From Syntrophales bacterium (GTDB taxonomy: Bacteria; Desulfobacterota; Syntrophia; Syntrophales; UBA2210), in contig JALNXD010000010.1 in the NCBI GenBank assembly GCA_023230565.1, positions 1 through 64,000 on the forward strand: 64,000 nt of DNA, given 5' to 3'. Of the stretch, positions 1 to 9,042 are shown one piece after another. How positions within the stretch are numbered: the first letter of the stretch is position 1; the number at the start of each line of letters is the position of its first letter. The notes beneath the pieces were generated by a model. It had not been told where the DNA came from. It searched no databases and saw only the letters and a program-made list of their open reading frames with translations. The position numbers and the translations under genes are program-made.

Positions 1-246
1 CTTTCCTTCAAGGGGATCGAGGCTGATCGCCTGCTGGAAGAAATAGGTCCTGAAGTTGCCGCATCTGCCGGCGCAGCCTGCCATGCCGGCAAGACTGCCG
101 TATCCCACGTTCTTGAGGCCATGCATGTTCCTCTCGAATGGGCAAGAGGAACACTGCGATTCTCCGTCGGCCGCATGTCGACCGAACAGGAAATAGACCG
201 TGCAATCAGTGCAATTGCGGAGGCAGTGATCAGGCTTCGTAATTGA
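1..246 (+). CDS. Cysteine desulfurase (NifS/IscS-like), C-terminal part
   Basis: The reading frame is open from the first base to TGA at 244-246, giving the last 81 residues of a longer protein. It contains SAGAACHAG, the loop carrying the catalytic cysteine of class V aminotransferase-fold cysteine desulfurases, followed by the conserved stretch around GTLRFSVGR and a final EID helix. These enzymes are PLP-dependent and pass sulfur from cysteine, via an enzyme persulfide, to Fe-S cluster or thio-cofactor assembly. They could also supply selenium for the selenoproteins in this window, which is inference. The start lies outside the window, so the NifS/IscS/SufS subtype cannot be settled. Confidence 0.88.
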   Translation, partial: LSFKGIEADRLLEEIGPEVAASAGAACHAGKTAVSHVLEAMHVPLEWARGTLRFSVGRMSTEQEIDRAISAIAEAVIRLRN

Positions 247-367
247 TTCAGTTGTTATATAAGGCATTTTTTCTCTGCCCGATACCAGCCACTTTCCCTG
301 AATCCTCACCGGCTTCCTTCCAAAACGTGCCTTTTTCAGCAGGTTGATGCAAAATAAGCTATAATTC

Positions 368-396
368 TTGACAATCCGGGATGCAGTCTATATTTG
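368..396 (+). promoter_or_regulatory. Possible sigma-70 promoter for the BKACE gene
   Basis: TTGACA at 368-373 is followed after 17 bases by TATTTG (391-396), with TATATT overlapping at 389-394. Transcription would begin near 403. That makes an upstream start at 405 unlikely and fits translation from 492. The -10 match is imperfect. Confidence 0.35.
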
Positions 397-491
397 TATG
401 ATGTTTGAATACATATCTAATTCGACCGGATCATGTTCATCGGCGTCTCTATCGTGTGCACGCGAGAGGACCGGGAAAGGAGAAGAACGTC

Positions 492-1355
492 ATGCTTCAC
501 CGAAAGGTTATCATAACTGCCGCACTTGCCGGCGCCGGTACATTTAAAAATCAGAATCCCAATGTTCCATATACATTAGATGAATTTGCCGAAGAAGCAC
601 ATGAATGCTGGAAGTCCGGCGCCGCCATAGTCCATGTGCATCCGCGGCAGGACGATGGTGTGCCGACCCATGATATCGATCGGGTAAAAGCGACATATGA
701 TGCTATTCGGGACCGGACTCCGGAACTTATCGTAAACCTCAGTTCCGGCTGGGCGTTTGGGACCACAACGGAAAAAAGAATTGCCCAGATTCTTGCCGTT
801 AAACCTGAATTGGCCTCCCTGAACACGAATACAATGAATTTCAGCATAGTCGATCGGAAAACCGGCCGTCTTGTCTTCGATAATGTTTTTGAAAATACCT
901 TCACTATGCTCCAGGACTTCGGCAGCGCAATGGAGGAAAATGGGATCAAGCCCGAGATAGAAGTATACGACATGAGCGGAATCGATAACGCTCTTCTTAT
1001 TGCCAAACAGGGATTTTTTTCCGATCCAATGATTTTTAATTTTGTATGGGGAGTGGCGGGCGGTGCAGCCTTCAGGGCGGATGCCTTTGTCGCAATGATG
1101 CATGCCCTGCCTGAGGGAGCCCTTTTTACAACCTGTGGAGTCGGGATAGAACAATTTCCCAGTGTCACGCAATCCTGCCTTCTTGGAGGGCATATGCGGG
1201 TAGGCCTCGAAGATAATATACGTATGCCGGGTGGTGAGCTGGCTAAAGGAAATTATGAACTTGTAGAAGTTGCGGTAAAGATAGCCGAATGCCTGGGGAG
1301 GGAACCGGCGACTCCCGGTGAAGCGCGAGAAATTCTCGGAATTAAAAGTAGTTGA
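492..1355 (+). CDS. 3-keto-5-aminohexanoate cleavage family protein (BKACE, DUF849)
   Basis: This is a 287-residue TIM-barrel protein of the BKACE family, which condenses a beta-keto acid with acetyl-CoA to give acetoacetate and a new CoA ester. Support comes from the N-terminal KVIITAALAGA strand, the metal-binding HVHPR loop, the NLSSG motif and the GVAGGAAF segment. The frame extends upstream to 405, but ATG at 492 is chosen because GGAG lies just upstream and family members begin with this first strand. The substrate cannot be read from the sequence; lysine fermentation or related beta-keto acid cleavage is possible. The gene stands alone on this strand. Confidence 0.85.
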   Translation: MLHRKVIITAALAGAGTFKNQNPNVPYTLDEFAEEAHECWKSGAAIVHVHPRQDDGVPTHDIDRVKATYDAIRDRTPELIVNLSSGWAFGTTTEKRIAQILAVKPELASLNTNTMNFSIVDRKTGRLVFDNVFENTFTMLQDFGSAMEENGIKPEIEVYDMSGIDNALLIAKQGFFSDPMIFNFVWGVAGGAAFRADAFVAMMHALPEGALFTTCGVGIEQFPSVTQSCLLGGHMRVGLEDNIRMPGGELAKGNYELVEVAVKIAECLGREPATPGEAREILGIKSS

Positions 1356-1474
1356 AAAAATACCTGTAATGGTCCCACAGCGCGCAACAAAGAATCTGAG
1401 AGCGTTGCTGCAATTCCGCTGTGCTCCATTTAACCGGCGAATATGATGGTATACAGAATGGCAGGAGGCGTTGA

Positions 1475-1942
1475 ATGGAATCAGGTTCAGTTAGCTTAAT
1501 TTTTTTCTTCGGTCTATTCTGGGCATCTGTCATTGCGAGCGTTAATCGCTATCGTCCGTTTGCAACCGCCGACTTTTGGTCCGATGAATATCGGCCGGCC
1601 GCCGTCAAGAGATTCGGAATTTCCTTCGTGCTGCTTAATCTTTTCCCTGTTTTCTGGCTCTGGTTCCTGTACCGATTTATAGTGCCCCAGAATTCGGGGG
1701 TGCTTCCGGTGCTTTCCGCAGCCCTGGCGTCTCTTTCAGTCTTAGGCCTTCATAGGGTATTGCATGCTCTTATAGCTTCTGACAGTACATTTCGCTGCTT
1801 TTTTCAATCCGACGAGCATATAGATATCGCCAAGCAGTGGCAGGAGCGAGGCGTGAACTCGTTTCTTGCACATTTCATTCCTGGCATTGCATATCTGCTA
1901 GGTTTTGCTTTTTTTGCCTGGATAATGGGCAAGTTTTCGTGA
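1475..1942 (+). CDS. Hypothetical integral membrane protein
   Basis: This 155-residue protein starts at ATG with a strong AGGAGG site seven bases upstream. Hydrophobic segments lie near residues 8-22, 47-68, 72-95 and 130-150, so three or four transmembrane helices are likely. Charged stretches such as YRPFATADFWSDEYRP occupy the first loop. I do not recognise a family. It runs convergently toward gatB, whose stop is about 45 bases away. The good ribosome binding site and membrane-protein composition argue that it is real. Confidence 0.65.
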   Translation: MESGSVSLIFFFGLFWASVIASVNRYRPFATADFWSDEYRPAAVKRFGISFVLLNLFPVFWLWFLYRFIVPQNSGVLPVLSAALASLSVLGLHRVLHALIASDSTFRCFFQSDEHIDIAKQWQERGVNSFLAHFIPGIAYLLGFAFFAWIMGKFS

Positions 1943-1987
1943 CCTCTGGTCTACTGGTGTCGCACATGCGGGCGGAGCGGACACTCA

Positions 1988-3415
1988 TTACTCGAATTTC
2001 TTCAATAAAATCTCCCTTATGAGTTTGGGATTGGCTTTTCCTTTCGATGCCTGCATAGCCTGGCCGATGAGGAATCCCATAGCCTTTTGAGTGCCCGCCT
2101 TCAAATCGGAAACTGCCTGCGGGTTTTTTGCCAGCACTGAATCGATGAGCGATACAAGAGCATCCGTATCGGAAACTTGTCTGAATCCGAACTCATTGAC
2201 GATCGCCTCCGGGGTAGAATCGGTGGAAAAGAGTTTCGTCAATACCTCGCGTGCCGACTTGGCGTTTATTTCATCGCGCTCCAGCATGCCAATAAGTGAG
2301 GCAAGGCGTTCCGGCGTGATGGTAAGATTGGGAAAGGTCTGGTTGTTGTCTTTCATCAACGGCATCAATTGTGTTGAGATCCAGTGGACGGCAGTCCTCG
2401 GCGGTATGGCCAGTTTGGTGACCGTTTCGAAATACTCCGACAGTTCCCGTTCGGAGCTCATAAGTGAGGCTTCATCGTGATTCAGGCCGTACTGGTCGGT
2501 AAACCGTGCTGCCTTCCGGACGGGCATTTCGGGAAGCCGGGTTCTCATCTTGTTGAGCCATTCTTCAGATATCGTTATTGGAGGAACCGAAGGATCGGGA
2601 ATACATGGGCCTTCAAATTTTCCCCTCATTGGCAGGGTCACTTTTTTTTCCGGATCCCAGAGTCGTGTATGAAGGATGATCGGTTCGCCGGTATCCAGGC
2701 ATTTTGCCTGCCTTTCGATTTCATAGGCGATAGCATCCCCCACGTTATGGATAGAATTCATATTTTTAATTTCAACTTTTGTGTTGAGTTCTTCGGACCC
2801 CTCCGGGCGAATCGAAACATTGGCATCGACCCGCATTGTTCCTTGTTCCATGCTGCATTCCGCACTTCCGGCATAGCGAATCTGTGCTCGAAGAGCTTTG
2901 ATATACTCCATAGCCTCGAAGGGAGTTCGAATATCGGGTTTGCTTACAATTTCCGTAAGTGGCGTTCCTGCCCGGTTAAAATCGACGAGACTTATCGGAG
3001 TTCTGCCCTCGGTTTCATGCATAAGCTTTGCAACATCTTCTTCCATATGGACCTGATGAATGCCTATTTTTTTCGGACAGCCTTCTTCGTCGAAGATTTC
3101 AACCCACCCGTTTTTTGCCAGCGGCTTGTGAAACTGGGAAAGCTGAAACCCTTTGGGGAGGTCAGGATAATAATATACCTTCTGGTCAAAGGCATTTACG
3201 GGCTGTATCTCACAATTGAGAGCCAATGCAGTGATCGTTGCCTTTTCAAGCACTTCCTCGCTGAATCTTGGAATGGCGCCGGGCAGCCAAAGGCAGATAG
3301 GACAGGTATTTTTGTTCGGATCGTCTCCGGGGCAGTTCGGGCAATCACAGAACATTTTTGTTTTCGAGTTAAGTTGTACATGTATTTCAAGACCAATAAC
3401 CGCTTCGTATTTCAT
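1988..3415 (-). CDS. gatB: Asp-tRNA(Asn)/Glu-tRNA(Gln) amidotransferase subunit B
   Basis: GatB is the kinase/transamidase subunit of GatCAB. It phosphorylates the Asp or Glu on the mischarged tRNA and replaces the phosphate with ammonia tunnelled from GatA. The 475-residue length is normal. The N terminus EAVIGLEIHVQL, the zinc-type cysteines in CDCPNC and TCPICL, and YYPDLPKGFQLSQF are all present. A C-terminal YqeY-like tail ends in KANPKLIREILLKKF. It is the last gene of a minus-strand operon after the aspS-gatC fusion and the gatA-like gene, 18 bases from the latter. Unlike its GatA partner, GatB looks fully intact. Confidence 0.96.
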   Translation of the reverse strand: MKYEAVIGLEIHVQLNSKTKMFCDCPNCPGDDPNKNTCPICLWLPGAIPRFSEEVLEKATITALALNCEIQPVNAFDQKVYYYPDLPKGFQLSQFHKPLAKNGWVEIFDEEGCPKKIGIHQVHMEEDVAKLMHETEGRTPISLVDFNRAGTPLTEIVSKPDIRTPFEAMEYIKALRAQIRYAGSAECSMEQGTMRVDANVSIRPEGSEELNTKVEIKNMNSIHNVGDAIAYEIERQAKCLDTGEPIILHTRLWDPEKKVTLPMRGKFEGPCIPDPSVPPITISEEWLNKMRTRLPEMPVRKAARFTDQYGLNHDEASLMSSERELSEYFETVTKLAIPPRTAVHWISTQLMPLMKDNNQTFPNLTITPERLASLIGMLERDEINAKSAREVLTKLFSTDSTPEAIVNEFGFRQVSDTDALVSLIDSVLAKNPQAVSDLKAGTQKAMGFLIGQAMQASKGKANPKLIREILLKKFE

Positions 3416-3433
3416 CTTCGACCACTCCTTTTT

Positions 3434-4615
3434 TTACCGGACAAGATACCGTGCGAGAGAAAGCAATTCTCCGTCTCGCAGATGCCTTGCTATAAACTGA
3501 AGTGACAGCCCGTCCTTTGAAGGCAGGCAAAGAGCAGGGTGTCCCGTCACATTTGCCGGAAGGGTAAGTGCGCACAGATCATATAATGTGTCGATGGCGG
3601 TTGTTTCCGACTCCGGTACTGACCGAACTGCCTGTGGAAGCACAAGAAAATCTATAGTGTCGAACAGGGTTTGCACTGTCTTGAGAAGCTTTGCCCGGAT
3701 ACGGCAGGCTTTTTCAAAAGTTCCGTAATCTTCAAATTGGAAATACGCTCCCTGAAAAAGAAAAGATTTGACTACAGTTCCGAAAGATTCGGCGCGAGAC
3801 TTCAGATACATGTCATTCCAGTTTTTTGCTGCGCCTGCCCTGTGGCCGAAACGAACTCCATCATATTTACCTCCGCTGGAAGATGCCTCCACGGAGCCTA
3901 CTATGTGATGAACCGTCCGGAAAAGGTCGAAATCTTCCAGACTGATTTCCTTAAGCATAAATCCGGCATCTTCAAGTGCTTCCAGCGCTTCTTTGAATAT
4001 TTCCTCTTCCGCGGGAGCAAGGAATGCGTGTGCCTGTGTGATCGTTCCGATAGTGGTTGCGGACGGTTCAATTTCATCGCTGCTATCGAATGAAGGAATG
4101 TCCGGGGACATTGAAAAGTCTCTTTCATCGAAACCGGTTGCAGCTTTCAGCACGTCCGTAATGACTTCGGGTGATTTGGCGATAATACCGATACATTCCA
4201 TTGAGGGTATAAGCCCGATAAATCCGAATCGTGACATGATACCGTAACTTGGCTTGAAGCCTATAAGTCTGTGTGCTGCCGCAGCAATTCGTGCCTCGCC
4301 CATCATGTCCGCAGAGAGTGTCGCGTCGGCATAGCCTTCTGAAACCGCACGGGCGGAGATATTTCCGCTCAGTCCCAATCCCAGTTCGCTCATGGTGAGG
4401 TTCCCGGCAATAGAGGCACCTGCCTTTCTGAGGCGTTCCACAACAGTGGCGTCTTCAAGAGCGATAAATCCTTCCAGTGCCCGTGAGCCGGCCTCGGTCG
4501 GCCAATTCCGCACGGATATATTGGACTGAAGCGCAATCATTGTTCCCGAAAGCGGCCCTTTCGTAATATCCGAAATCGAATCCGTGGCGGCATGTATGAA
4601 AATATTAGCTGTCAT
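3434..4615 (-). CDS. gatA: GatA-like protein lacking the amidase catalytic triad
   Basis: The 393-residue protein aligns with GatA (usually about 485) along most of its length: DATVVERLRKAGA, GFKPSYGIMSRFGFIGLIPSMECIG, KYDGVRFGHR and the C-terminal LPANVTGHPALCLPS all match. The residues needed to release ammonia from glutamine are gone. The catalytic lysine segment IKDN is read as LQSN. The GGSSGG serine loop is missing in a shortened segment. The TGGS serine is replaced in MMGEA. The first 60 or so residues are also lost. The frame is intact and the operon position (24 bases after aspS-gatC, 18 before gatB) is conserved, so it is probably a structural subunit rather than debris. Confidence 0.87.
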   Translation of the reverse strand: MTANIFIHAATDSISDITKGPLSGTMIALQSNISVRNWPTEAGSRALEGFIALEDATVVERLRKAGASIAGNLTMSELGLGLSGNISARAVSEGYADATLSADMMGEARIAAAAHRLIGFKPSYGIMSRFGFIGLIPSMECIGIIAKSPEVITDVLKAATGFDERDFSMSPDIPSFDSSDEIEPSATTIGTITQAHAFLAPAEEEIFKEALEALEDAGFMLKEISLEDFDLFRTVHHIVGSVEASSSGGKYDGVRFGHRAGAAKNWNDMYLKSRAESFGTVVKSFLFQGAYFQFEDYGTFEKACRIRAKLLKTVQTLFDTIDFLVLPQAVRSVPESETTAIDTLYDLCALTLPANVTGHPALCLPSKDGLSLQFIARHLRDGELLSLARYLVR

Positions 4616-4639
4616 GAAACATCCCCTTTTCTTATGGAA

Positions 4640-6754
4640 CTATTCCAGAATACTTGCGACTTTAAAGAAATCACCCTTAACGGCCGGTGCGTTTTTGAAG
4701 ATTTCCCCCCGTTGTGCCACAGGATGTCTCTTAGCTTCCGATACCCGCCGCATCCGGTTTGAAACCTGCATCACTGAGAAGAGCGGATCATCATCCATCT
4801 GGATGGCGCTGACATTTTTCGCCATTTTTTGAGCCGTTTTCACAGCCTGCGCAACAATCTTTTTCTCGTCATCCCCAAGGGCGATCCGGGAGACCCAGGA
4901 CAATGTATCGATCAGATCGCCTTCTTTCTGTATGCCGGATATACGTTTATCATTTCCCGGATCAAGGAGCCCTATCTCGGCAAGCTGATCCCGGGATACT
5001 CCTGACGGTGCCTGTGTGAGTGGACAGAAGGCGCTGCGGTTTTTTGGAAAAGCGATCACTTCTCTTATTGAATCAGTTCCGAGAATCATAGCAACCACCC
5101 GGTCCATTCCGAGAGCAAGCCCTCCATGCGGAGGAATTCCGTAATCGAAGGCATGGAGGAAAAAGCCGAACTTATCCTTTATGTCCGTCTCCGTGAGATT
5201 CAGTGCTTGAAAAATTTTATTTTGGACCTGTTTGCTGTTTATCCGAATGCTTCCTCCACCAAGTTCTTCACCGTTGACAACCAGATCATACGCTCTGGAG
5301 CGAAGGGATAAAAGCTGATCCCGGTCGGCCGGATCGAAATTGATATGATCCGGTGCGGTAAATGGGTGGTGACTGGAGGTAATACCCTCGTCAGCAGCTT
5401 CGAAGAGGGGAAAATCGGTAATCCAGACTGGGCAGTAGAGGCCGGGCGCTATAAGTTCAAGCCGATGTGCCAGATGAATTCTGAGAAGGCCGAGAACGGA
5501 GGTAACCACTTCATAAGAGGGATCGGCAATCATAATAATGACATCTCCGCTTTGAGCACCGAATCGTTCAATAATAGCCTGCTTTTCCGTTTCACTGAAA
5601 AACTGGACGATATTCGACTCGAGTTCTTCACCGGCGACCCTCATCCATGTCATACCTTTGGCACCAAAGGATGGAACAATTTCTTTTGCGTATTCATTCT
5701 GGAGTACGTTTTTGCTCAACCTATCGGATTGGCCTTTTATGGTGATTCCTTTAATGCGGCCTCCGCGCTCCAGTACCTGCTTGAAAATTCCGTAGGAAGT
5801 CTGTCCGAAGATATCCGTAGCCTCAATGAAACGCAGGCCGAACCGAAGGTCGGGCCGGTCGGAACCGGTAGTGTCGATCGCTTCAGTATGAGTCATACGC
5901 GGAAAGGGCCGGGGCAGTTCGATATGACCCACCCGGAACATTCGAACCGTTAATTCTTCCAGAAGTTCATAGATGAATTCCTCATCAATGAAAGACGCCT
6001 CTATATCAAGTTGTGTAAACTCGGGCTGGCGGTTGGGACGCAGGTCTTCATCACGGAAACATCTGGCGAGTTGGAAGTACCGCTCGAATCCGCTTACCAT
6101 CAGAAGCTGTTTGAAAAGCTGCGGAGACTGCGGAAGGGCATAGAACCGACGCTCATGAAGACGGCTCGGTACAAGATAATCCCGGGCACCCTCGGGCGTA
6201 CTTTTAGTCAGGATCGGTGTTTCTATTTCGATAAAACCCTGTTCATCAAGAAAGTCACGGATGCACTTGAATATCTGGTGGCGTTTTATAAAATTCCGCT
6301 GCATGGAAGGGCGGCGAAGATCGAGGTATCGATATTGAAGTCGAAGATCTTCAGAAACCGATTCGAGCTTTTTCATCGATGTCCCTGCGATCATGGCTTT
6401 TTCCGATATAGGGAAAGGAAGCGTGTCCGCATCACTATAAATAGCAAGAGTGTCTGCAACGACTTCGATTTCTCCAGTCTCCAGATGTGGGTTTTCCGTT
6501 CCCTCAGCTCTTTTGATCACATGGCCGCTGATAGTGATGCAGAATTCATTTCGCAATTGTCGCGCATTTTGACACACCTCGAGAGGTGATGAATCAGGGC
6601 TGAAAACTACCTGCACGATGCCGCTTCGGTCGCGTAAATGGATAAAGAGAACCTCTCCATGATCCCTTAGTGCGTCAACCCATCCGGCCAGACAGACTTC
6701 TTGTCCCCGGTCGGCAAGACCAAGCTGCCCGCAATATATTCTATGGTCCTGCAT
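4640..6754 (-). CDS. aspS: Aspartyl-tRNA synthetase fused to GatC
   Basis: The 704-residue protein has two parts. Residues 1 to about 598 are a full bacterial class II AspRS: OB-fold anticodon domain (GWVDALRDHGEVLFIHLRDR), motif 2 region (ARCFRDEDLRPNRQPEFTQLDIE), bacterial insertion domain and motif 3 (GLALGMDRVVAMILG). The last 100 or so residues resemble GatC, the clamp of GatCAB, ending in RGEIFKNAPAVKGDFFKVAS like free GatC. ATG at 6754 is preferred over an upstream GTG because AAAGGA sits six bases before it. No separate gatC lies nearby. The fusion would tether Asp-tRNA charging to transamidation. Confidence 0.93.
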   Translation of the reverse strand: MQDHRIYCGQLGLADRGQEVCLAGWVDALRDHGEVLFIHLRDRSGIVQVVFSPDSSPLEVCQNARQLRNEFCITISGHVIKRAEGTENPHLETGEIEVVADTLAIYSDADTLPFPISEKAMIAGTSMKKLESVSEDLRLQYRYLDLRRPSMQRNFIKRHQIFKCIRDFLDEQGFIEIETPILTKSTPEGARDYLVPSRLHERRFYALPQSPQLFKQLLMVSGFERYFQLARCFRDEDLRPNRQPEFTQLDIEASFIDEEFIYELLEELTVRMFRVGHIELPRPFPRMTHTEAIDTTGSDRPDLRFGLRFIEATDIFGQTSYGIFKQVLERGGRIKGITIKGQSDRLSKNVLQNEYAKEIVPSFGAKGMTWMRVAGEELESNIVQFFSETEKQAIIERFGAQSGDVIIMIADPSYEVVTSVLGLLRIHLAHRLELIAPGLYCPVWITDFPLFEAADEGITSSHHPFTAPDHINFDPADRDQLLSLRSRAYDLVVNGEELGGGSIRINSKQVQNKIFQALNLTETDIKDKFGFFLHAFDYGIPPHGGLALGMDRVVAMILGTDSIREVIAFPKNRSAFCPLTQAPSGVSRDQLAEIGLLDPGNDKRISGIQKEGDLIDTLSWVSRIALGDDEKKIVAQAVKTAQKMAKNVSAIQMDDDPLFSVMQVSNRMRRVSEAKRHPVAQRGEIFKNAPAVKGDFFKVASILE

Positions 6755-7144
6755 AGCAATCCTTTCCACTTCCGGTTACCGTTTTTGATGGTCTTTTGTG
6801 TAGAGTCGGATTAAACGGCAACAGATGTAGGAGTTTCATTTTTGCAGCGGAGTATATGAAGAAAAATATAGTCTGTCAAAAATTTTATTTATTGACGGGT
6901 TCGTAAGATACTCCCTGTGCCGGCCACGCCGGCAACATCGTGGAAAATAAGTGAAGCTTTCGCATATTTGTTTAAAAGCTCTTCGTTACTTAGGGCATGA
7001 GATTTTGCCCGGCTGGATCTTTTTACGATCTGCAAGGACAAAAAATTATCTGCATCTCACCAGGCCTAAAAAAATACGACGGCTTTAAGGAATTGTGATA
7101 TTATTGATTTAGCCAAAAAGCAGCGGGGAAGAAAGGAGGAGGCA
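6755..7144. other. Divergent intergenic region, no gene
   Basis: This 390-base gap separates aspS (leftward) from the molbindin gene (rightward), so it should hold two promoters. No convincing protein frame or RNA gene is visible. It contains one copy of the TGCCGGC-N3-GCCGGCA palindrome described separately. A strong AAAGGAGGAGG site stands just before the gene at 7145. Confidence 0.5.
6918..6934. repeat. TGCCGGC-N3-GCCGGCA palindrome, copy A
   Basis: TGCCGGCCACGCCGGCA is a perfect 7-base inverted repeat with a 3-base spacer. The longer core TCCCTGTGCCGGCCACGCCG recurs in inverse orientation around 16620-16640, and the same arms recur at 62109-62125. All three copies are intergenic. No T-run follows, so it does not look like an ordinary terminator. 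Confidence 0.5.
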
Positions 7145-7357
7145 ATGAAGATAAGCGCACGGAACACTTTGAAAGGGACTGTTAAAAAAATAAAAGAAGG
7201 CATGGTCAATAATGAAATTATGATCCAGCTTGCCGGGGGAGATGAGATTACATCCATAATTACCAAAACGTCTTGCGAATCTTTGAATTTGACGGAAGGC
7301 ACGCAAGTAGTGGCAGTGATAAAGGCCTCAAATGTTATGGTTGCAGTGGAAGACTAG
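7145..7357 (+). CDS. Molbindin (Mop/TOBE molybdate-binding protein)
   Basis: This 70-residue single-domain protein matches the molbindin pattern closely: MKISARNTLKGTVKKIKEG at the start, GGDEITSIIT in the middle and VVAVIKASNVMVAVED at the end. Molbindins assemble as hexamers that bind molybdate or tungstate oxyanions and buffer cytoplasmic metal. A strong AAAGGAGGAGG site precedes the ATG. The ModC encoded at 37740 lacks the TOBE domain usually fused to it, so this free protein could provide related binding capacity. It lies 30 kb from the mod operon. Confidence 0.92.
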   Translation: MKISARNTLKGTVKKIKEGMVNNEIMIQLAGGDEITSIITKTSCESLNLTEGTQVVAVIKASNVMVAVED

Positions 7358-7617
7358 AAATCTTTTTTTCTCGTAATTGTAAAGTTCACCTCCGGAAGTT
7401 TCCTGTCATCAGGGCAAGCCTTGCCCGGATGCTCTTCTGCGGGTCTCATGCTGCCGGAAGTCCTTTAGGATTGCTTCAATATGCTTTCAATATCTATAAT
7501 GCATTAAAACTTTTAATTGACAATCAGATATATCTGTTGGAAGTATCACTGTCAGATAAACCGGAAAAGAGCAGCAATTACCGTAGAAGCGCTTCTGAAG
7601 AAAAGTTTGAAGATGTA

Positions 7618-8985
7618 ATGGCAAAATTATTAATAGTCGACGATGAAAAGAATATGAGGCTTGTATTAGGCGCGATGCTTAAAAAGGAGGGGTATGAAGT
7701 CTTCAGTGCCGGAAACGGTATCGAAGCTTTGAATGTCCTAGAAAAAAACAGCATAGATTCAGTAGTGACCGATCTTAAAATGCCTCATCTTGACGGTTTG
7801 GGTCTGTTGGAAAAAATCGGAGAAGAATACCCCTTGATTCCGGTCATTATTATTACCGCACACGGTACGATCGCAAATGCCGTTGAGGCGGTAAAGCAAG
7901 GTGCGTTCGACTATATCACAAAACCTTTTGATCAGGAGGATATCAAAAATATTGTAAGTAAGGCGGTAAAGACCAAAACTCTCAATGAAGGAGAACTGGT
8001 TGCGGAATCCTCAGGGTCAGGCTTACCTGAAATTATAGGTACCGGACCGGCAATGACTGATATTTACGAGATTGTTAAAACCGTTGCTCCTACAACAACA
8101 ACCGTTCTCGTTCAGGGGGAAACAGGAACAGGCAAAGAACTTGTTGCAAGGGCGATTCATCGCCAGAGCTATAGGAGCAGTGGACCCTTTATTAAAATAA
8201 ATTGTGCGGCTATTCCTGAGACGCTTATGGAAAGTGAACTCTTTGGGTATGAAAAGGGGGCGTTTACAGGAGCCGCAAGCAGAAAACCGGGTCGTTTCGA
8301 ACAGGCACATAACGGGACTCTCTTTCTCGATGAAATTGGGGAATTGCCAAAGGATATGCAGGCGAAACTTTTAAGGGCAATTCAGGATCAGGAATTTGAA
8401 AGAGTCGGAGGGCTCGAGACAATCAAGGTTGATGTGCGACTTATCGCAGCCACAAACCGTGATCTTCGCAAGGACGTAAAAACGGGGCAATTCAGGGAAG
8501 ATCTTTATTATCGCTTGAATGTGCTTCCTGTTGAACTTCCTCCCCTGCGGGAGCGAAAAGAGGATATAGCGCTTCTTCTGCAATATTTTCTTGATAAATT
8601 TAATAGAAAGTTGAACCGGAATATTGAATCTGTCGAGTTAGATCTGGTAGAATGCTGCCGGAATTATTCCTGGCCAGGAAATATACGGCAGATGGAAAAT
8701 CTTATGGAAAGGTTGGTTCTTCTGGCCAAAGATACTGTTCTCCATGCGGCGAATCTTCCTCCCGAAATAAGATATACTTCCCGGGCCGAATCCGTCCAGG
8801 CACATTGTCCCGACACTTCCTCTTTCAAGGACATTTTAAAAGAGAGAACAGAGTCTATCGAACGGATAATGATAGCCAATGTGCTGGAGGAATGCAATGG
8901 GAACGTATCTCAGGCGGCGAGAAAACTGGGACTCAGCAGAAAAGGGCTTCAGCTTAAAATGATTAAATACGGACTCAGGAAATAA
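7618..8985 (+). CDS. Sigma-54-dependent response regulator (NtrC family)
   Basis: The 455-residue protein has the classical three-part plan. A receiver domain (about 1-120) has LLIVDDEKN and a phosphoacceptor aspartate in VVTDLKMPHLDG. A central AAA+ domain has Walker A GETGTGKE, the sigma-54 contact loop GAFTGA and Walker B TLFLDEIGE. A Fis-type helix-turn-helix ends at GNVSQAARKLGLSRKGLQLK. The frame is open back to 7273, but ATG at 7618 opens the receiver domain exactly. The cognate kinase is not adjacent; the orphan hybrid kinase at 25645 carries its own receiver. It is followed 45-60 bases later by purL. Confidence 0.94.
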   Translation: MAKLLIVDDEKNMRLVLGAMLKKEGYEVFSAGNGIEALNVLEKNSIDSVVTDLKMPHLDGLGLLEKIGEEYPLIPVIIITAHGTIANAVEAVKQGAFDYITKPFDQEDIKNIVSKAVKTKTLNEGELVAESSGSGLPEIIGTGPAMTDIYEIVKTVAPTTTTVLVQGETGTGKELVARAIHRQSYRSSGPFIKINCAAIPETLMESELFGYEKGAFTGAASRKPGRFEQAHNGTLFLDEIGELPKDMQAKLLRAIQDQEFERVGGLETIKVDVRLIAATNRDLRKDVKTGQFREDLYYRLNVLPVELPPLRERKEDIALLLQYFLDKFNRKLNRNIESVELDLVECCRNYSWPGNIRQMENLMERLVLLAKDTVLHAANLPPEIRYTSRAESVQAHCPDTSSFKDILKERTESIERIMIANVLEECNGNVSQAARKLGLSRKGLQLKMIKYGLRK

Positions 8986-9042
8986 GTACGATCGAACACT
9001 TTTTTTTAATGATGAATTATATATTTTACGGTGAAAGAGATA

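Noticed and set aside
551..1193. Two 205-codon minus-strand frames
   Set aside because: They overlap the well-supported BKACE gene and have no recognisable features.
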